Positions 50,955 to 54,836 of a DNA stretch of 54,836 nucleotides are shown one piece after another. A program made the translations under genes and the position numbers. The notes below the pieces were generated by a model that saw only the letters and a list, made by a program, of their open reading frames with translations, was not told the origin of the DNA and did not search any database. Position 1 is the first letter of the stretch; the number at the start of each line of letters is the position of its first letter. Source of the DNA: Candidatus Adiutrix sp. (GTDB lineage Bacteria; Desulfobacterota; Desulfarculia; Adiutricales; Adiutricaceae); the NCBI GenBank assembly GCA_031263565.1, contig JAISFR010000095.1:1-54836 (forward strand), given 5' to 3'.

Positions 50955-51785
50955 TCAGTAGTTGTCGGCGCTGCCGACCTGGGCCACCTGAGGCAGCTCG
51001 TTTTCCGGCTCCTCTTCCCCGCCGGGCTGATATTCCTGGGGCGGCTCTTCCTGGCCGGCGGGCGCGGGGCCTTCTTCACGGTCCTGACCGGCGCCGGTCG
51101 CCAGGTTTTCATCATTCCAGGCTTTGCTGAGCCCGCCCACCATTTCCGCGAACATGCCCGACAGGGCCGCCCGATAAACCATGTCGGCACGGATTTGGGC
51201 GGCGGTCCTGGCCATGACGTTCAGGGCGTCGGCGTATTTGCTTTCGATCTTGTCGGTCAGGCTGCCGCTTTCGCTCAGCAACAGGGACCGCAGATCGCGT
51301 TCGGCGCTGTCCAGGGTGCCGCTCAGTTTGGCCAGCTTGCGCTCGAAAGTCTCGGAGGCGCTGGCCAGGTCGCCGCTCAGGCGGGCGACGGCTTCCTGCC
51401 GGTCGCGTTCTTCGGCCTTCAGGGCCTCGGCCCGTTCCCGCTGCTCAGTCTTCAGGGCCTCGGCCCGTTCCCGCTGCTCGGTCTGGATGGCTTCCAGGCG
51501 CTCGCGTTGCTCGGCCTTCTGTTCGGCCCCCCGTTCTTCATTTTCCCTTTTCAACCGGTCCAGAAGAGAGGACACTTCACTCTTCATAAAATTTTCCAGG
51601 GAATCGAGGCGTTTTCTCAAAGAGTCCTTGACGTCATGGATCTCTCTTAAAAAACGTTCTTCCTGGCGCCTGAAACGCAATTCCATGTCCTTCAACTGGG
51701 CGCCGAAGAGAATCTCGCGAACCTGTTCCATGGGGGCGTTGGCCGACTGCTGTTCTTTGGCTCCGGGGTAATTGGTCTTGTCCAT
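50955..51785 (-). CDS. Coiled-coil protein of the GTPase/OmpA-like module
   Basis: A 276-residue soluble protein. A conserved head (VREILFGAQLKDMELRF) leads into a long coiled coil from about residue 30 to 175. It includes four 11-residue repeats of the type EQRERAEALKT around residues 90-133, hendecads characteristic of extended coiled coils. A helical AALSGMFAEMVGGLSKAW segment and a Pro/Glu tail end it. Relatives with the same head occur beside OmpA-like proteins and small GTPases in other bacteria, from memory. It lies 157 bases upstream of the OmpA-like gene. The start has AGGAAC 7 bases upstream. Confidence 0.75.
   Translation of the reverse strand: MDKTNYPGAKEQQSANAPMEQVREILFGAQLKDMELRFRRQEERFLREIHDVKDSLRKRLDSLENFMKSEVSSLLDRLKRENEERGAEQKAEQRERLEAIQTEQRERAEALKTEQRERAEALKAEERDRQEAVARLSGDLASASETFERKLAKLSGTLDSAERDLRSLLLSESGSLTDKIESKYADALNVMARTAAQIRADMVYRAALSGMFAEMVGGLSKAWNDENLATGAGQDREEGPAPAGQEEPPQEYQPGGEEEPENELPQVAQVGSADNY
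51418..51516. repeat. 33-bp tandem repeat in the coiled-coil gene
   Basis: Two copies of a 33-base unit (51418-51450 and 51451-51483) are nearly identical, and a third (51484-51516) is diverged. Each encodes one hendecad of the coiled coil. Recombination between copies would change coil length by exact 11-residue steps. Confidence 0.75.
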
Positions 51786-51877
51786 GACACGTTCCTGTTC
51801 TATCTGAAGTGGCCGCCCGGCCGTCCGGGCCGGGGCGGAGGCGCGCGGCGCCTGGCTGTTCTCTAAAAAATTATTTT

Positions 51878-51906
51878 ATTTTACAATATGTAAGCGATAT
51901 TTGCAA
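51878..51906 (-). promoter_or_regulatory. Sigma-70-type promoter for the coiled-coil/OmpA-like operon
   Basis: On the minus strand TTGCAA (51901-51906) and TAAAAT (51878-51883) are 17 bases apart in a short AT-rich gap. Transcription would start near 51871, about 85 bases before the coiled-coil start. Confidence 0.5.
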
Positions 51907-51922
51907 GCCGCCGGCCGCCATT

Positions 51923-53173
51923 TCAGTATTCCCGGAAGCGTCTGCGGACGGCTTTGGCCAGGTCGAGGTTGAGCAGCAGAATATCCACCAGTTCGGGATC
52001 GAAATGATGCCCGCTTTCCTGGATCATGATCTGGCAGGCCAGGTCGCCGTCGAAAGCGTCTTTGTAGACCCGGCGCGAGGTCAGGGCGTCAAAGACGTCG
52101 GCCACCGCCGTCACCCGGCCGAAGATGGAGATTTCCTCGCCTTTTTTACCTAAAGGGCGCTCGTCCGCCCCGTGGTGGCCGGGGAGGGCCAGGCCGGTGT
52201 CGGGGTTGATCCAGCCCGGGTAGCCCCGTCCGTCCCAGCGCTCATGGTGGTTGAGGATCACCTCGTAAATCATCCGGTCCAGCTCCGAGAAAACGGGCTC
52301 GAAAAGCTTCAGCCCGATGAGCACATGTTTTTGCATCTCCTGACGCTCGTCGTGGTTCAGGCGGGTAGGCTTGTTGAGAATCTGGTCGGAGATCCCGACC
52401 TTGCCCACATCGTGCAGCATGGCCGCCATCCGCAGATGGTCGCGGTTCTTCTTGATGACGGCCGGGGTCAGTGAGCGTTTTCGGGCCCAGTCTTCATAGA
52501 GCAGGCCCGCCAGGGCGGCCACCCGTTGGGCGTGGAGGGTGGTTTCCCGGGGGTCGCGCAGTTCGGCCATCCTGACCGAGCGCAGGAGCATCTGCCGCAC
52601 CAGTTGGGCTCTTTCCAGGGCCATGGCCGCGGTTGAGGAAAAGATGATCATCAGTTCCTCGTCGTCGCGCTCGAAAGCCCGGGGCTGACCGTCTGCCGCC
52701 CGCGGATTGATTATCTGAAGAACCCCGATGGTTTCCAGCCTCAGGTCGCTTAGCGGCAGGGTCAGGATGGAGCGGGTGACATAGCCGTTTTTGCGGTCGA
52801 ATTCCGGGTCGAAACTATAGGGACTGTCCAGGTCTATGTCGTAGGCGTCGGCCACGTTCAGCGGCCGGCCTTCGCGGCCCACATAGGCGGCCAGGGAATT
52901 GCCGGTCAGGGGTATTTCCTGGTTTTTGTAGCCGGAAAAGTCTTTGGCGGACTCGCTTTTGACGAAATAATCATTCTGGCTGTAAGAAAGGAGCAGCCGG
53001 TCGCCTTCGCGGATGTAGATGGAGCCGGCCTCGGCGCCCACAAAGCGCCGCGCTTCGCTTAAGATGGTTTCCATCATGACGTCCAGGTCGGAGACCTGAT
53101 TCAAAGTGCTGGCCAAGGCCCTTAAGGCCTCGAATTTTTCGTGTTCCATCAATCCAGGCTTATTAGTGGCCAT
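51923..53173 (-). CDS. GAF-HD-GYP c-di-GMP phosphodiesterase
   Basis: A 416-residue soluble enzyme that hydrolyses c-di-GMP. A GAF sensor domain (about residues 15-190) precedes an HD-GYP domain with H254/D255 in LHDVGKVGI and GYP at 317-319 (RWDGRGYP), both intact. No membrane segment is present. The ATG at 53173 has GGAG 8 bases upstream; the frame is open 36 codons further. It lies first in the minus-strand block that ends in a GGDEF cyclase, so synthesis and breakdown of c-di-GMP flank the GTPase module. Confidence 0.92.
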   Translation of the reverse strand: MATNKPGLMEHEKFEALRALASTLNQVSDLDVMMETILSEARRFVGAEAGSIYIREGDRLLLSYSQNDYFVKSESAKDFSGYKNQEIPLTGNSLAAYVGREGRPLNVADAYDIDLDSPYSFDPEFDRKNGYVTRSILTLPLSDLRLETIGVLQIINPRAADGQPRAFERDDEELMIIFSSTAAMALERAQLVRQMLLRSVRMAELRDPRETTLHAQRVAALAGLLYEDWARKRSLTPAVIKKNRDHLRMAAMLHDVGKVGISDQILNKPTRLNHDERQEMQKHVLIGLKLFEPVFSELDRMIYEVILNHHERWDGRGYPGWINPDTGLALPGHHGADERPLGKKGEEISIFGRVTAVADVFDALTSRRVYKDAFDGDLACQIMIQESGHHFDPELVDILLLNLDLAKAVRRRFREY

Positions 53174-53755
53174 AATCCCACTCCAGGTCGACGCCGCGGC
53201 CAATTTTTGATCACTGTCCAGGTACTTTGTCCAAGCAGTGTTCAAAGTATGGCCTATAGCCTTTTTATAGCATAATAACATAATATCATAAAGCTCTTTT
53301 TATGGCCTAAACCGGGCGGCGGCCAAACTCCTGCCAGGACATATAAAATTATTGAGATGCCCGCGATCCGGAGATGGTCTGGCTTGGAAGCCCGATATCG
53401 GCGCTCCGGGCGCCAGACTGATAATCATGGAGACATTATAGTCAACTGAGGCTGAAGTCTCCAGCCAACTTTTCATGTTGGAGATAAGCAACGAAATGCT
53501 TTTGAAAAACCTGCGTCTTGTCGAGGGTGACTACTTAAAGCGCGCGGCGCTGCTTAAAGCCTGAAGGCCGGAGGCTCGCGCTCCACTGATCCGCCGGGAA
53601 AGAATTGCCTATTCGGCCTGGGTACAATAATTGCACCCAAGCCAGTGGAGTAGTTTTTTCACCCTGAAACCAAAAACGAAGCGCAGTGACGCGCTGGCCG
53701 GCCCCGATCAGGACAGGTATTCCGGAGGCCGCGCCGACAATCTAAGGAGGGATTT
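53174..53755. other. Divergent intergenic region between HD-GYP and EF-hand genes
   Basis: No gene is supported. The left part is AT-rich and presumably carries the HD-GYP promoter, but I cannot place it. CTTAAAGC occurs twice as a direct repeat (53534-53541 and 53553-53560). Several short stems are visible, such as CCAAC/GTTGG around 53466-53482. The possible sigma-54 site lies towards the right end. Confidence 0.45.
53621..53634 (+). promoter_or_regulatory. Candidate sigma-54 (-24/-12) promoter for the EF-hand gene
   Basis: GGTACAATAATTGC has the invariant GG and GC exactly 10 bases apart, with TTGCA at the -12 side, and matches the consensus at all but two defined positions. Transcription would start near 53646, about 110 bases before the gene. 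The site also lies in a near-palindrome, so an operator is an alternative. No enhancer-binding regulator is in view. Confidence 0.4.
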
Positions 53756-54484
53756 ATGAGTATTTCAGCCCTGTCTAACTCAACCTCATCCTATTGGCAG
53801 GAGCGTATAAACGCGTCCAAAGCCAAAGGAGCGGAACAGCCCCAGGATGATCTGGCCACCAAACTGTTCACCGATCTGGACATTGACGGCGACGAAGGCA
53901 TCAGCCTGGCCGAATCCGGACTGGACCAGGAAACCTATGACTCCATGGACACCGACAAGGACGGCGCCGTCAGTTTCAGCGAACTGCAGGCCGCTTTGGA
54001 ATTTCAGCAGTCGGCCATACTGGGTCAGATTCAGTTCAAGCAGCAGTCCGGCGAAGCGCCCCCGCCGCCTGACGGAGAGCAGTCTGAACAGCTCAACACC
54101 CAGGAGATATTGGCCTCCATCATGAGCGGAACGATGCCCATGGGGCCGCCTCAGGATGGAGCCGCCGCTGAAGGAGTAGATGATGCCGGCGACAGCGGCG
54201 GAGTGAGCGTAGCCGGATCAGGCCAGGGCCAATCCGAATATGATGAGATGGACAGCAACAAAGACGGGGTGGTCTCCGCCCAGGAATTGGCTGCGGCTTT
54301 GGGGCAGTTCAGCCCCTTCAGTTCCAGACTGTCAGCCAATAACAGCGCCCAGACCGGGCAGACCACCGATTCCGGCAGTAAACTGAGCCAGAATTGGCTG
54401 TCCGAACTGGCCGCTCGCCTCTACAGCTCTTCAGCCAACTACTCGATCAGTAATCTGACTCAGGGACTCAGCTTTTCCGCCTGA
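53756..54484 (+). CDS. EF-hand calcium-binding protein
   Basis: A 242-residue hydrophilic protein with three EF-hand loops: residues 42-53 (DIDGDEGISLAE), 65-76 (DTDKDGAVSFSE) and 166-177 (DSNKDGVVSAQE), each with acidic ligands at positions 1, 3, 5 and 12, allowing one Asn. A Pro/Gly/Ser-rich linker separates the first pair from the third. The C-terminus is Ser/Asn-rich and ends in a hydrophobic pattern (NLTQGLSFSA). No signal peptide is present; secretion by a non-Sec route is possible but unproven. AAGGAGG lies upstream of the ATG. It may respond to calcium as a sensor or buffer. Confidence 0.8.
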   Translation: MSISALSNSTSSYWQERINASKAKGAEQPQDDLATKLFTDLDIDGDEGISLAESGLDQETYDSMDTDKDGAVSFSELQAALEFQQSAILGQIQFKQQSGEAPPPPDGEQSEQLNTQEILASIMSGTMPMGPPQDGAAAEGVDDAGDSGGVSVAGSGQGQSEYDEMDSNKDGVVSAQELAAALGQFSPFSSRLSANNSAQTGQTTDSGSKLSQNWLSELAARLYSSSANYSISNLTQGLSFSA

Positions 54485-54720
54485 TCAGATCTAAAACAAG
54501 TTGAAGATACCAAGACCGCAGCTTCGGCCGCGGTCTTTCGTTGTGATGACCGCACGGGCAACTCCGTCGTAAGCTGGCCGTTACGCCGCATTAGTCATCG
54601 GGGACGTGAGGTCACTGGAAACAAAGGCAAAGTGAGGAACTTTGCTCATTTATCACACCATATTAATGGCCGATGGGTTGAATCAGGGGAACGATACTGG
54701 CCAGATCAGGCCCCCCCACA
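54485..54720. other. Intergenic tail between the EF-hand gene and the group II intron
   Basis: Apart from the terminator at its left end I see no gene or clear element here. It is the 3' flank of the intron lying on the minus strand. Confidence 0.5.
54512..54538 (+). terminator. Intrinsic terminator after the EF-hand gene
   Basis: AAGACCGC at 54512-54519 pairs with GCGGTCTT at 54530-54537. An inner GC/GC step closes a TTCG tetraloop, and T residues follow. Confidence 0.7.

Positions 54721-54836
<116 letters not shown>

Noticed and set aside
53480-53755. c-di-GMP riboswitch upstream of the EF-hand gene
   Set aside because: Some stems are present, but the conserved GEMM core sequences are missing.

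Overview
The window is a dense, GC-rich bacterial chromosome segment with about 49 protein genes and no rRNA, tRNA or CRISPR array that I can see. Gene content suggests a free-living Gram-negative anaerobe, most likely a deltaproteobacterium in the broad sense (Desulfobacterota). The pointers are corrinoid and siroheme genes, a radical SAM protein beside a UbiA prenyltransferase, a Rab-like GTPase beside an OmpA-type anchor, and c-di-GMP enzymes. This assignment is an inference from content, not a measurement.

Region 1 (1-10541): a glycogen phosphorylase and a PilZ protein on the plus strand face a long minus-strand run: LOG nucleosidase, lytic transglycosylase, PHP hydrolase, a membrane-anchored unknown, an ABC exporter pair and a DUF374 acyltransferase. 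Region 2 (10590-12964): a secondary alcohol dehydrogenase of the Thermoanaerobacter/Clostridium type sits next to an AT-rich island. The island carries a group II intron remnant, two strong palindromes and a 35-bp AG microsatellite. Region 3 (12965-22139): siroheme synthase, hemA and an RluA enzyme converge on envelope quality control (HtrA, HtpX), a metallo-beta-lactamase-fold protein, a DUF3089 protein lacking its nucleophile, and guaA.

Region 4 (22382-32975): a PNPOx-like protein, a DUF202-like membrane protein, hpt, a zinc-ribbon/DUF3426 protein with an extreme acidic-tyrosine tract, and a glycerol-3-phosphate acyltransferase fused to a GpsA-like dehydrogenase that appears to have lost its catalytic lysine. 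A BtuCDF-type transporter, cobI and a Gate-domain membrane protein follow. Region 5 (32997-41116): def, fmt and rsmB; a UbiA-like prenyltransferase with a radical SAM protein; then a lone response regulator, holB and a YhaM-like exoribonuclease on the minus strand.

Region 6 (41378-54484) is the most unusual. Two unknown small proteins, the ComM-like ATPase and two paralogous leucine-rich-repeat proteins converge on a minus-strand block. That block runs HD-GYP phosphodiesterase, hendecad coiled-coil protein, trans-envelope OmpA-like protein, Rab-like GTPase and GGDEF cyclase. The block looks like a module coupling a small GTPase and c-di-GMP to the cell envelope, and is the best candidate here for an under-described system. 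An EF-hand protein behind a possible sigma-54 promoter follows. The window ends in the 3' end of a group II intron lying on the minus strand.
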